From contig DIZF01000016.1 of the NCBI GenBank assembly GCA_002427815.1, positions 283,220 to 347,219 on the forward strand: DNA of 64,000 nt, in the 5' to 3' direction. Origin of the DNA: Ramlibacter tataouinensis (GTDB lineage: Bacteria; Pseudomonadota; Gammaproteobacteria; Burkholderiales; Burkholderiaceae_C). Made by a program: the position numbers and the translations under genes. The notes beneath the pieces are model-generated. The model saw only the letters and a program-made list of their open reading frames with translations, was not told the DNA's origin and did no database searches. Shown in pieces: positions 25,913-34,243 of this stretch. Position 1 is the stretch's first letter. Each line of letters begins with the position of its first letter.

Positions 25913-27616
25913 TTACCCGGACAGCAGCTCGCGAAACATCAGCACCAGGTCGGTCTTCGTGACATGGCCGAGCAGACGCCCTTCACGGTCCAGGACGGGC
26001 AGGCGCTCGCCCGGATGGGTCGCGAAGGTCTCCAGGACCTGCCAGGACGGCGTGACATCGTTCACGCGTGGATAGTCCGTGCGGACCAGCTGCGAGGGCC
26101 AGCCGCCTGCCGCAGCGGCGTCGCGCAACAGCGGCGCGAAGTCGTGCAACGAGATCGCACCGACGAATTTGCCGGCGCCGTCGAGCACATACACGTGCTG
26201 CCAGCGATACCGCAGGAAAACCTCCTCCAGTTCACGAACGCTTTGTCCGACACGCACCGTGGCGCAGTCCGCTCGCAGGACGTCGGCGGCGATCGCCAGT
26301 TTCGGGCTCGGCGCGGCGGCGCGCCCGCTGGAATAGATGGAGTCGGCGCGCAAGCCGCGCGAGATGAAATAGCCCAGGACGCACGCGAGCATCAGCGGCA
26401 CGACCACACCGTAGTTCTCCGTCATCTCGAAGATCATCAACACCGACATCAGGGGTGCATGGGTGCAGGCGGCGAGAAAGACGCCCATGCCCACCGCCAC
26501 GCTGGCCGGCATCGGCAGCACCCCGGGCCAGAAGTGCTGGACAAAGGTCCCGAACAGCGCGCCGGCGACGGCCCCCATGAACAGGGTGGGCGTGAAGATG
26601 CCGCCCACTGCGCCGGAGCCCGTCGTCCCAGCCACGGCGAGCAGTTTCAACAGCAACACGGCCAGCAGCGCCGTCCACGCCCAATCGCCCTGCAGAATCG
26701 AATTGACGACACTGTAGCCGTTGCCCCAGACCGATGGACTGGCGATCGACAGGGCGCCGACGATGAGGCCGCCGGTCCCGAGCTTCAACCAGGAGGCGGC
26801 ATGCCAGCCCCCGAAGGCCGCATGGGCCCGGTCCAGCAGCCACAGATAGCCGGGCGCGGCGAGCCCGCCCACGAGCCCGAGCCCGGCGAGCGCCAAGGTC
26901 GCCGTTGTGGTGTGGGGCAAGGTGAACGTCGGCATGTGATAGACCGGCGCGAACCCGACCACCGCCGTCATTGTCAGGTTGGCCGTCACCGCGGACACCA
27001 GCAGCGGCCCCAGGCTTTCGATGGCCACGGACTGCAAAACAATCTCGGCCACGAACAAGGCGCCGGCGATGGGCGCGCTATAGGCAGTGGCCACGCCGGC
27101 CGCCGCACCGCATGCCACCATCAGCCTGCGGCGCGGGATGGGCGCCTGCCGCCAGCGCCCCATCAACGACCCCGTCAGCGCGGCCAGTTGCACCATGGGC
27201 CCCTCGCGGCCTATGGCGCCGCCGGTCGCCACCGTCGCGGCCGACGACATGGCCCGCAGCAGGGAAATGCGGACGGGCAGATCGCCGGATCCGAGGGAAA
27301 TGGCCTCCATGTAGTCGCCCGCCGGCCGTTGACCGACACGGCGCGACCACATCAACAGCAGCCCTGCCACGATGCCGCCCACCGCGGGCACGGCAAGCCG
27401 CTCCCACCATTGGAGCCCCAGCGCAATGCGCACCAGCCCCTCGTTGTGGCCGAACATGAGCTGCTCTGCCAGCAGGACGATCTGGCGAAACCCTATGGTG
27501 GCCAATGCGCCCAGCACGCCGATGACGCCGGCGAATGCCAATGTCTTCTGCCACTCCGTAGGGCGAAGTCGCAGCAGGGCAAGAACGGCGACATCGCGCA
27601 GGGAACGCATCGGCAT
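25913..27616 (-). CDS. ClcB-like voltage-gated chloride channel/antiporter with CBS pair
   Basis: A 567-residue CLC-family membrane protein. The chloride-pathway motifs are present: SLGSGDLPV (equivalent to GSGIP), GGAIGREGPMVQ with the gating glutamate Glu138, and GAVGGIFTPTLFMGA. About 10-12 hydrophobic segments run to residue 425, followed by a C-terminal pair of CBS modules (about 445-565; YRWQHVYVLDGAGKFVGAISLHD and ERLPVLDREGRLLGHVTKTD). ClcB-type proteins move chloride across the inner membrane and can help acid tolerance; whether this one is a channel or a proton antiporter is not decided by the visible residues. Confidence 0.9.
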   Translation of the reverse strand: MPMRSLRDVAVLALLRLRPTEWQKTLAFAGVIGVLGALATIGFRQIVLLAEQLMFGHNEGLVRIALGLQWWERLAVPAVGGIVAGLLLMWSRRVGQRPAGDYMEAISLGSGDLPVRISLLRAMSSAATVATGGAIGREGPMVQLAALTGSLMGRWRQAPIPRRRLMVACGAAAGVATAYSAPIAGALFVAEIVLQSVAIESLGPLLVSAVTANLTMTAVVGFAPVYHMPTFTLPHTTTATLALAGLGLVGGLAAPGYLWLLDRAHAAFGGWHAASWLKLGTGGLIVGALSIASPSVWGNGYSVVNSILQGDWAWTALLAVLLLKLLAVAGTTGSGAVGGIFTPTLFMGAVAGALFGTFVQHFWPGVLPMPASVAVGMGVFLAACTHAPLMSVLMIFEMTENYGVVVPLMLACVLGYFISRGLRADSIYSSGRAAAPSPKLAIAADVLRADCATVRVGQSVRELEEVFLRYRWQHVYVLDGAGKFVGAISLHDFAPLLRDAAAAGGWPSQLVRTDYPRVNDVTPSWQVLETFATHPGERLPVLDREGRLLGHVTKTDLVLMFRELLSG

Positions 27617-27635
27617 TATTGGAGGCGCCCGGCAC

Positions 27636-28613
27636 TCAATCCGCGGTGATCTTGCGCTCGCGCACGATGGCTCCCCACTTGGCCGATTCCTTCTTCATGA
27701 AGTCGGTCAGCTCGGCCCGCGTGGTGGGATGCGGGGTGAGCCCCAGCTTGTTGAGCGCATCGCGCACGCCGGCGTCGTTGAGCACCTTGACGATTTCCTG
27801 GTTCCAGCGGTCCAGCAGCGCTGGCGGCGTCTTGCCGGGCGCGACGAAGGCATACCAGTTGAGGGCCTCGAAACCCGGGAAACCGGATTCGGCCACGGTG
27901 GGGATATTGGGCATGTACGCGGGGCGGGCGAGGCCGGTGGTGGCGATCGCAACGAGCTTGCCGCTCTCCACGTGCGGCAGCGCCGTCGGCGGGGCCGCGA
28001 AGTAGCTCGTGATCCGCCCGCCCAGCAGGTCCTGCATGGCGGGGGCGCCGCCGCGGTACGGCACGTGCACCATCTCCACGCCCGCGCGCTGCTCGAACAG
28101 TTCACCCGTCAGGTGCGACGCCGAGCCGGAGCCGGTGGATGCAAAGGTCACGGTGCCCGGCTTGCTCTTGGCCAGCGCCACGTAATCGGCGAGGTTCTTC
28201 ACGCCCAGGCCGGCGGGCACCACCAGCACGTTGGGGAAATGCACGCCGCCCGAGACGGCCGCCAGGTCCTTGAAAGGGTCGTAGCCCAGCTTCATCATGT
28301 GCGGAGCGATGGTCAGCGGACCGATGGAGCCGAGCAGGAGCAGCGAGCCGTCGGTCGGCCCGTTGGCCACCTGCTGGTGCGCGATGTTGCCGCCCGCGCC
28401 CGCCTTGTTGTCCACGATGACCGACTGGCCGATGTTCTCGCCCAGCTTCCGGGCGATGACGCGGGCGGCCGCGTCGGCGGCGCCACCGGCGGCGAAACCC
28501 ACCACCATGGTGACGGGCTTCTTCGGCGGGAAGTCCTGGGCCCAGCCGGCGCCCGCCAGCAGCAGGCCGGACAGTGCCAGCACGGTCGCGCGGATCAGGT
28601 GGCGCTTGTTCAT
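27636..28613 (-). CDS. Bug family tripartite tricarboxylate transporter substrate-binding protein
   Basis: A 325-residue periplasmic binding protein. The ATG at 28613 follows a GGAG site and opens a Sec signal peptide (RATVLALSGLLLAGAGWAQ). Bug signatures: KKPVTMVVGFAAGGAADAAAR, IVDNKAGAGGNIAHQQ, YRGGAPAMQDLLGGRI and PNIPTVAESGFPGFEALNWY. No TctA or TctB gene is adjacent. It lies divergent from the GMC oxidoreductase at 28853, which may act on its ligand. Ligand unknown. Confidence 0.92.
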   Translation of the reverse strand: MNKRHLIRATVLALSGLLLAGAGWAQDFPPKKPVTMVVGFAAGGAADAAARVIARKLGENIGQSVIVDNKAGAGGNIAHQQVANGPTDGSLLLLGSIGPLTIAPHMMKLGYDPFKDLAAVSGGVHFPNVLVVPAGLGVKNLADYVALAKSKPGTVTFASTGSGSASHLTGELFEQRAGVEMVHVPYRGGAPAMQDLLGGRITSYFAAPPTALPHVESGKLVAIATTGLARPAYMPNIPTVAESGFPGFEALNWYAFVAPGKTPPALLDRWNQEIVKVLNDAGVRDALNKLGLTPHPTTRAELTDFMKKESAKWGAIVRERKITAD

Positions 28614-28852
28614 GAAGATCTCCAGCAAGGAATGAAATGGGTCAGGGGTTCAGACCGCGATGTTAAACGGGTCGCCGCTCGTTCTTGCGACGAAGGGATG
28701 ACATGGATCGACCAAATGAAACTTCGCCTTCACTGCGACAGCATTTTCGCGCTTCATGCCCGCGATATCCGCCTTCGGCCAGCAGCAGACCTTTGCGTGC
28801 ACGACGGGTCTTTTGGTTGTATCTTGTCCCGGCAACGAGGGGTGGCATCAAC

Positions 28853-30469
28853 ATGAACTCTGATTTCGACTACATCATCATTGGCGCCGGGTCCGCGGGT
28901 TGCGTCCTGGCGGGCCGTCTGAGCGAAGACCCCAACGTCAGGGTGGCGCTGCTGGAGGCCGGTCCGCCCGACCGCAGCGTGCTGATCCACTGCCCGGCAG
29001 GGCTCGCGCTCATGGCCAAGAACGGTCAGGCGAACTGGGCGTTTGGCACCGTGCCGCAGCCCGGCCTCAACGGCCGCCACGCCTACCAGCCGTGCGGCAA
29101 GGTGCTGGGGGGATCGAGTTCGATCAACGCCATGATCTACATCCGCGGCCAACGCAACGACTACGACGATTGGGCCGCCGAGGGAAATCCCGGCTGGGGC
29201 TGGGACGATGTGCTGCCGTACTTCAAGCGTGCCGAGCACAACGAGCGGGGCGCCGACGAGTCGCACGGCGTCGGCGGTCCACTGAACGTGATGGACCTGC
29301 GCAGCCCCAACCGCGTCGCGGCGGCGTTCGTGCAAGCGGCCGTCCAGGCGGGGTACCGGCACAACCCGGACTTCAACGGCGAGCAGCAGGAAGGCTTCGG
29401 CATGTACCAGGTGACGCACAGGAACGGCGAGCGTTTCAGCGCGGCGAAGGCCTATCTCACGCCCCATCTGGGTCGGCCCAACCTGCGGGTGATCACCGAC
29501 GCCCACACCGCGCGCATTCTCATGGAAGGTCGGCGCGCGGCCGGGGTCGAGTACCGCCAGGCCGGGCAGTTCCAGCAGCTGAAGGCAGCACGCGAGGTGC
29601 TGCTCAGCGCCGGCGCCCACAATTCGCCGAAGATCCTCATGCTCTCGGGCATCGGGCCTGGTGACGAGCTGCAGGCCCACGGCATCGCCGTCGTTCACGA
29701 CCTGCCGGGCGTGGGCCGGAATCTGCACGACCATCCGGACGTGATCCAGGTGGTGAATGCGCCGCAACTCACGGACCTGTTCGGCCTCTCGGCTCGCACC
29801 ATTGCGCCGCTCGTCAAGAGCATCTTCGAATGGCGCAGTGCCCGCAGCGGCAGGCTCACCACCAACTTCGCGGAAGCGGGTGGCTTCGTCAGGAGCAGCC
29901 CCGACGTGGCCCTGCCGGACCTGCAACTGCATTTCGTCATCGGCAAGCTGATGGACCATGGCCGCAAGACGACGTTCGGTCTCGGCTATTCGTGCCATGT
30001 GTGCCTGTTGCGGCCTGACAGCCGCGGCAGCGTCCGGCTGGCCAGCGGCGACGCCATGGCCGCTCCGCTGATCGATCCGAACTTCCTGGGCGAACGCAGC
30101 GACGTGGAGCGGCTGGTGCGGGGGTTCAAGATCACCCGCGACATCCTGGGCCAGAGCGCGCTTGCCGCATCCGGAGGCCGGGAGCTGCCCGCCTCGGCAT
30201 CGGCATCGGCGCGCACTGACCAGGAGATCGAGCAGTTCGTCCGCGGCCATGCCGACACCATTTATCACCCGGTGGGCACCTGCCGCATGGGCGCCGGCGC
30301 GCTCGACGTGGTGGATTCGCAGCTGCGCGTCCGGGGCGTGGAGCGGCTGCGCGTGGTGGATGGGGCCATCATGCCGCGCCTCGTCGCCGGCAACACCAAC
30401 GCCCCGATCATCATGATCGCGGAGAAGGCGGCCGACATGATCAAGGCCGATAGCGGACCTGCGCAGTGA
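28853..30469 (+). CDS. GMC-family FAD-dependent oxidoreductase (choline/alcohol dehydrogenase-like)
   Basis: A 538-residue flavoprotein of the glucose-methanol-choline family. The FAD-binding start is DYIIIGAGSAGCVLAGRL, GMC signature 1 is around CGKVLGGSSSINAMIYIRG, signature 2 around LLSAGAHNSPKILMLSGIGP, and the catalytic region is DTIYHPVGTCRMG with the active-site histidine. It oxidises an alcohol to an aldehyde or further; the substrate cannot be told. No signal peptide, so probably cytoplasmic. It is divergent from a Bug gene and convergent with an acyl-CoA synthetase, a combination that fits uptake and oxidation of an alcohol or acid. Start supported by family alignment at MNSDFDYIIIG. 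Confidence 0.9.
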   Translation: MNSDFDYIIIGAGSAGCVLAGRLSEDPNVRVALLEAGPPDRSVLIHCPAGLALMAKNGQANWAFGTVPQPGLNGRHAYQPCGKVLGGSSSINAMIYIRGQRNDYDDWAAEGNPGWGWDDVLPYFKRAEHNERGADESHGVGGPLNVMDLRSPNRVAAAFVQAAVQAGYRHNPDFNGEQQEGFGMYQVTHRNGERFSAAKAYLTPHLGRPNLRVITDAHTARILMEGRRAAGVEYRQAGQFQQLKAAREVLLSAGAHNSPKILMLSGIGPGDELQAHGIAVVHDLPGVGRNLHDHPDVIQVVNAPQLTDLFGLSARTIAPLVKSIFEWRSARSGRLTTNFAEAGGFVRSSPDVALPDLQLHFVIGKLMDHGRKTTFGLGYSCHVCLLRPDSRGSVRLASGDAMAAPLIDPNFLGERSDVERLVRGFKITRDILGQSALAASGGRELPASASASARTDQEIEQFVRGHADTIYHPVGTCRMGAGALDVVDSQLRVRGVERLRVVDGAIMPRLVAGNTNAPIIMIAEKAADMIKADSGPAQ

Positions 30470-30515
30470 CGCACGCGACCGGCGCAGCAAAGAAAGTGCA
30501 GCAGGCCGAGCCGCC

Positions 30516-32081
30516 TCACCCGCCTTCAAACACGCCCCTGTACCGATCCCTCAAATCCCGCTTCAATAGCTTCCCGCTCGGATTCTTCGGCAGCGCCTCC
30601 GCGAAGACGACGGACTTCGGCGCCTTGAAGCTCGCCAGGTGCTGCTGGCAATGCGCGAGCACTTCCTGTTCGGTCAAGGTCTGGCCGGCCTTCACGACGA
30701 TCACGGCGGCGACGGCCTCGACCCACTTCGGATGCGGCACGCCGATGACGGCCACTTCGGAGACGGCGGGCAGCCGGTAGATCATCTCCTCCACCTCGCG
30801 GCTGGCGACGTTTTCGCCGCCGCTCTTGATCATGTCCTTCTTGCGGTCGACGACGAAGATATAGCCTTCCTCGTCGATGGTGGCCAGGTCGCCCGAATGG
30901 AACCATCCGCCCTGGAAAGCGGCTTTCGTTCTCTCGTCGTCGTGGAAGTAGCCCAGCATCAAATGCGGGGATCGATGCACGATCTCGCCCACCTGGCCCG
31001 GCGCCACGTCGCGCATTTCGTCATCGACCACGCGCGTTTCCACGTTCAGCACGGCGCGGCCGCACGATCCCGCTTTGCGCAGCTGGTCGTCGGGGCCCAG
31101 CATCGTCGCCAACGGCGCGATCTCGGTCTGGCCGTACAGGTTCCAGAAGCCCACGTTGGGCAACCTGCGCGCCAGCTCCTTGAGCACCTCCACCGGCATG
31201 ATCGAGGCGCCGTAGTAGCCCTTGCGCAGCGTGCCCAGGTCGGTCTGGTCGAACAGCGGCGAGCGCAATAGCGAAATCCACACCGTGGGCGGCGCGAAGA
31301 ACGAGGTGATCCTGTGCTGCGCGATCAGCGGCAGCAGGTTGTCCGGCGTGGGCTTGGCGGTGATGACGCTGGTGGCGCCCACGTAGACCGCCGGACCCAG
31401 GAACACGTCGAGCTGCGCGCAGTGATACAGCGGCAGCGCGTGCAGCATGACGTCGCCCGAAGCGATGCTGGCATCGACGGCGCAGCTGGCGTACTGCCAA
31501 AGCACCGCATCGTGGGTCAGCATCGCGCCCTTGGGACTGGACTCGGTGCCGCTGGTGTAGACGATCTGGGCCAGGTCCATGCTGCCCAGATCCACGGCCG
31601 GCGGTGCGCCATCGGTCTGTGCCAGGTCATGGAAGGACGTCATGCCCGGCGCGGGCCGGGAAGTCTCCTCCGAGGGCAGCCACACGAATTGCTTCACGGC
31701 AGTCTGGAGCGCCGCGGCGCTGCGGGCGGTCTCGGCCAGGCCTGAATCCGTGGCCAGCATTTGAGCCTGCGCGTGGCGCAGGATGTACGCCACTTCTTCG
31801 GCCTTCAGCATGAAGTTGATCGGCACCAGCACCGCGCCCAGGCGCGCCAGGGCGAAGCGCATGGCCGCGAACGCATGCGAATTGCGGGCCAGCACGGCGA
31901 CCCGGCCGGCCTTGCCCACGCCCAGGCGCGACAGACCTGCGGCCACGCGGTCGACCACCGCGTCGAACTCGGCGAAGGTCCAGCGCGTCTCGCCGCAGAC
32001 CAGTCCGGTCTTGCCTGGAAGGCGCCTGGCGGTGCGGTGCAACAGATCGGCGATCGTCTGCCGGCGGATAGCGGTATCCAT
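30516..32081 (-). CDS. Acyl-CoA synthetase (AMP-binding)
   Basis: A 521-residue ANL-family ligase. Motifs: IVYTSGTESSPKGAMLTHDA (phosphate-binding loop), FWNLYGQTEIAPL, WFHSGDLATIDEEGY, DRKKDMIKSGGENVASREVE (hinge) and the C-terminal lysine region PSGKLLKRDLRDRY. The ATG at 32081 is chosen because AAGGAG lies 5 bases upstream. It is convergent with the GMC oxidoreductase gene. Medium- or long-chain fatty acids are typical substrates of close relatives; not determined here. Confidence 0.88.
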   Translation of the reverse strand: MDTAIRRQTIADLLHRTARRLPGKTGLVCGETRWTFAEFDAVVDRVAAGLSRLGVGKAGRVAVLARNSHAFAAMRFALARLGAVLVPINFMLKAEEVAYILRHAQAQMLATDSGLAETARSAAALQTAVKQFVWLPSEETSRPAPGMTSFHDLAQTDGAPPAVDLGSMDLAQIVYTSGTESSPKGAMLTHDAVLWQYASCAVDASIASGDVMLHALPLYHCAQLDVFLGPAVYVGATSVITAKPTPDNLLPLIAQHRITSFFAPPTVWISLLRSPLFDQTDLGTLRKGYYGASIMPVEVLKELARRLPNVGFWNLYGQTEIAPLATMLGPDDQLRKAGSCGRAVLNVETRVVDDEMRDVAPGQVGEIVHRSPHLMLGYFHDDERTKAAFQGGWFHSGDLATIDEEGYIFVVDRKKDMIKSGGENVASREVEEMIYRLPAVSEVAVIGVPHPKWVEAVAAVIVVKAGQTLTEQEVLAHCQQHLASFKAPKSVVFAEALPKNPSGKLLKRDLRDRYRGVFEGG

Positions 32082-32294
32082 GGGGTCTCCTTGGGTTGAA
32101 GCCAGGCTCAAGTATCGGTCCGGGGCGGCGGCGCCCCTTGCCACAGCTCTTCGGCACGGGTCAACGTGCTCGGCTCAGCCCGACCGGCACCGGTCACTGC
32201 CGGGCCGCCGCGAAGCGGCCTTCTCCTACAGAGATCGCCGACCACCAAGCGTAAATTGATTTCCATTCACTCAACATCGATCCAGGAGTAAGCC

Positions 32295-32549
32295 ATGCCC
32301 GATGCCAAGGACAACGCCAAGATGACAGGCGACACGCATCTGCCCGACGTCGAATCCGACGATCTGGCCGTTCAGGAAGGCACGACAGGGGTGGGCGTCG
32401 AGGGCACCCCAAGCGGCCGCCGCCGGCCCAGCGATGGCCACCCCGGCCGCGGCATCAACAAAGCTGGCGTGCTCAAGGACAAGGGCGCCGAAGCCAGCGA
32501 CAGCATTGGCAACCCGCAAGACTCGGGCGAAGGCTCGGACGGCGGCTGA
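32295..32549 (+). CDS. Small hydrophilic protein, unknown function
   Basis: An 84-residue protein with no hydrophobic stretch, rich in Gly, Asp, Ser and Lys and lacking Cys, Trp, Tyr and Phe, so probably disordered. The CAGGAG site at 32283-32288 is well placed before the ATG, and an AT-richer stretch just upstream could be a promoter, which argues for a real gene. The C-terminal half (INKAGVLKDKGAEASDSIGNP) has a short LEA-like flavour. It ends 3 bp from the convergent HAD phosphatase gene. I do not recognise the family. Confidence 0.62.
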   Translation: MPDAKDNAKMTGDTHLPDVESDDLAVQEGTTGVGVEGTPSGRRRPSDGHPGRGINKAGVLKDKGAEASDSIGNPQDSGEGSDGG

Positions 32550-32552
32550 CGC

Positions 32553-33221
32553 TCACTCCAGCAAGGCCGGCAACTGCGCCATGTCGGTGAAGATGCCGGC
32601 GGCCCCGGCGCGCCGCAACGCCTGAGGCACGTCATGCCCCGCCTCCGCCGGGCTGTAGCCGAACACGGTTGCCCCCGCTGCCACACCCGCGGTGACCCCG
32701 GGCACCGTGTCTTCCACCACGGCGCAGCGCCGGGCATCCACACCCAGCCCAGCCGCGGCGGCCAGATAGACATCCGGCGCCGGCTTGGACCGCGGCATTT
32801 CATGGCCGCTGAAAATGCGCCCCTTGAAGTACGGCATCAGCCCGCACTTGTCCAGCTGCAGTTCGACCTTGAAGCGGTCGGCGCCGGAGGCGCACGCGAT
32901 GCGCCCCGCGAAGCGCTCGTGAATCAGCGCGACGCATTCCACCGCGTTGCGGATGGGCTGCACGCCGTGCATCAGCCCCACGTTGCGCCGCTCGCGAAAG
33001 CGCACCAGCCAGTCCTCGGTCAGCGGCTGGCCGGTATGCGTTTCGATCAGCGCGCGCTCGTCCTTCACGGCCTTGCCGAGAAAGATGTGCATGCATTCCT
33101 GGGCCGTGAGCTTCCAGCCCAGCTCCTCCAGCATGTCGCGCAGCACGCCGTTGGTGATGCGCTCGCTGTCCACCAGGACACCGTCGCAATCGAAAAGTAC
33201 TGCGTCAAACTTTGCGATCAA
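32553..33221 (-). CDS. HAD-family phosphatase (beta-phosphoglucomutase-like)
   Basis: A 222-residue haloacid dehalogenase-type hydrolase. FDAVLFDCDGVLVDSE carries the nucleophile and acid aspartates (residues 11 and 13 from the chosen start); ACASGADRFKVELQL is motif II, KPAPDVYLAAA motif III and VVEDTVPGV motif IV. It probably dephosphorylates a sugar phosphate or similar small molecule. The start is TTG at 33221, which overlaps the stop of the upstream YchJ-like gene (TTGA) and has GGAG about 7 bases before it; no in-frame ATG fits. Confidence 0.85.
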   Translation of the reverse strand: MIAKFDAVLFDCDGVLVDSERITNGVLRDMLEELGWKLTAQECMHIFLGKAVKDERALIETHTGQPLTEDWLVRFRERRNVGLMHGVQPIRNAVECVALIHERFAGRIACASGADRFKVELQLDKCGLMPYFKGRIFSGHEMPRSKPAPDVYLAAAAGLGVDARRCAVVEDTVPGVTAGVAAGATVFGYSPAEAGHDVPQALRRAGAAGIFTDMAQLPALLE

Positions 33222-33637
33222 TGCATGTCTCCGTCTACGTAATACCAGCGCCCGTCCTCGCGCACGAATCGGCTGCGCTCGTGCAGCCGCACCGCCGGTC
33301 CCGAGCCGGCCGCGGGACGGTAGCGGGCAACGAATTCGACTTCGGCATGGGTGGCGTCCAACTCGCGATGATCGCGCACTTCCAGGCCCAGCCATTTGGC
33401 GCCCGGCTCGGCTTTCGCTTCAGCGGGCCGCGTGCCCGTGTGCCAGGTGGCCAGCAGATAGGCCTCGTCACCCAGCACGAAGGCGGTGTAGCGGGAGCGC
33501 ATGAGCGATGGCGCGTCCGGTGCCGTCCCGCCGCCGTCCAGGTAGCGGCCGCAGCATTGTGCATAGGCCAGCGGCTTGCGCCGCACATCGAGCCGCCCGC
33601 AGGGGCAGGCCGCTTCGGGCGCCTGCGATGTCTTCAA
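33218..33637 (-). CDS. YchJ family protein (SEC-C-like zinc motif)
   Basis: A 139-residue protein of the YchJ/UPF0225 family. The N-terminus has a zinc-finger-like ACPCGRLDV and a paired YAQCCGRYLDGG; the body has the family's LMRSRYTAFVLGDEAYLLATWH and ends with RWYYVDGDMH. Function is not established; the metal-binding motif resembles the SecA C-terminal SEC-C motif. It is coupled to the HAD phosphatase downstream through a TTGA overlap. Confidence 0.85.
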   Translation of the reverse strand: MKTSQAPEAACPCGRLDVRRKPLAYAQCCGRYLDGGGTAPDAPSLMRSRYTAFVLGDEAYLLATWHTGTRPAEAKAEPGAKWLGLEVRDHRELDATHAEVEFVARYRPAAGSGPAVRLHERSRFVREDGRWYYVDGDMH

Positions 33638-33675
33638 CCCCAGCCCTCCGTCGGGCCGCTCCCAAGGAGGGGTGG

Positions 33676-33690
33676 GCCCCCTCGGGGGGC
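33676..33690. repeat. GC-rich intergenic hairpin, REP-like
   Basis: Between the rhodanese and YchJ-like genes, 33638-33716 holds a GC-only hairpin, GCCCCC (33676-33681) and GGGGGC (33685-33690) with a three-base loop, followed by a run of GAGCGGCGGGG. Such C-run/G-run hairpins recur between genes in Comamonadaceae as repetitive extragenic elements, as far as I recall. A related block is at 55036-55086. Confidence 0.4.
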
Positions 33691-33716
33691 AGCGAACAGC
33701 GTGAGCGGCGGGGCCT

Positions 33717-34142
33717 TCATTTCGCCGGATGGCGGCGCGCGCGGTGCGCTTCGTAGGTCTCGACCGGCGCGCCCTGCTTCACCCATTCGGTAAAGCCGCC
33801 GCCGATGTGCGCGACGTTGGTCATGCCCATGTCCTTGAGCGCCTTGGTGGCCAGGGCGCTGCGCCAGCCGGCGCCGCAGAACAGGACGAACTCCCTGTTC
33901 TCATCCCCGAACACCGGCTTGAAATAGGGCGAGGCCGGATCGACCCAGAATTCGAGCATGCCGCGCGGCGCGTTGATGCAGCCCGGCACGGTGCCCTCGC
34001 GTTCGAGTTCGCGCACGTCGCGGATATCGATGATCTGCACCTTCGGGTCGTTCAGGCGCTCGAGGATCTGCGCCACGCTGTAGGTGGTGATCTGCGCCGT
34101 CGCCTCGTCCACGAGCTGGCGCGATCCTTTGGTGATGGGCAT
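33717..34142 (-). CDS. Rhodanese-like domain protein
   Basis: A 141-residue single-domain sulfurtransferase-like protein. It has the rhodanese core VQIIDIRDVRELEREGTVPG, the active-site loop LFCGAGWRSALATKAL with the catalytic cysteine, and the C-terminal HIGGGFTEWVKQG. No signal peptide, so cytoplasmic. It could transfer sulfane sulfur from thiosulfate or a persulfide to an acceptor; partner unknown. A 77-bp inverted-repeat element lies just upstream of its start. Confidence 0.87.
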   Translation of the reverse strand: MPITKGSRQLVDEATAQITTYSVAQILERLNDPKVQIIDIRDVRELEREGTVPGCINAPRGMLEFWVDPASPYFKPVFGDENREFVLFCGAGWRSALATKALKDMGMTNVAHIGGGFTEWVKQGAPVETYEAHRARRHPAK

Positions 34143-34162
34143 GTTTGTCCTCTTCTAGTCAG

Positions 34163-34239
34163 TTGGGGTCAGAGCACAATTTCGATCGAGACCTCGCGCT
34201 CCGAATCGACTGTTGTCCTGAATTGTGATCCGACCCCAA
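34163..34239. repeat. 77-bp inverted-repeat element (REP/MITE-like)
   Basis: Terminal arms TTGGGGTCAGAGCACAATT (from 34163) and, reading from the other end, TTGGGGTCGGATCACAATT (ending at 34239) differ at two positions. Within it a second, shorter imperfect palindrome (TCGAT...ATCGA) makes a nested stem-loop. GGGGTCAGAG-type termini are widespread in beta- and gammaproteobacteria as mobile REP-like units, as far as I recall. There is no internal coding sequence. Confidence 0.6.
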
Positions 34240-34243
34240 GGTC

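Noticed and set aside
28650..28835. Short minus-strand frame between the Bug and GMC genes
   Set aside because: It resembles peptides from dispersed intergenic repeats more than a gene; no ribosome-binding site. I see only the divergent promoters there.
32203..32220. Hairpin GGCCGC/GCGGCC as a terminator upstream of the small protein gene
   Set aside because: It is followed only by TTCTCCT and no rightward gene precedes it; a chance GC palindrome is as likely.
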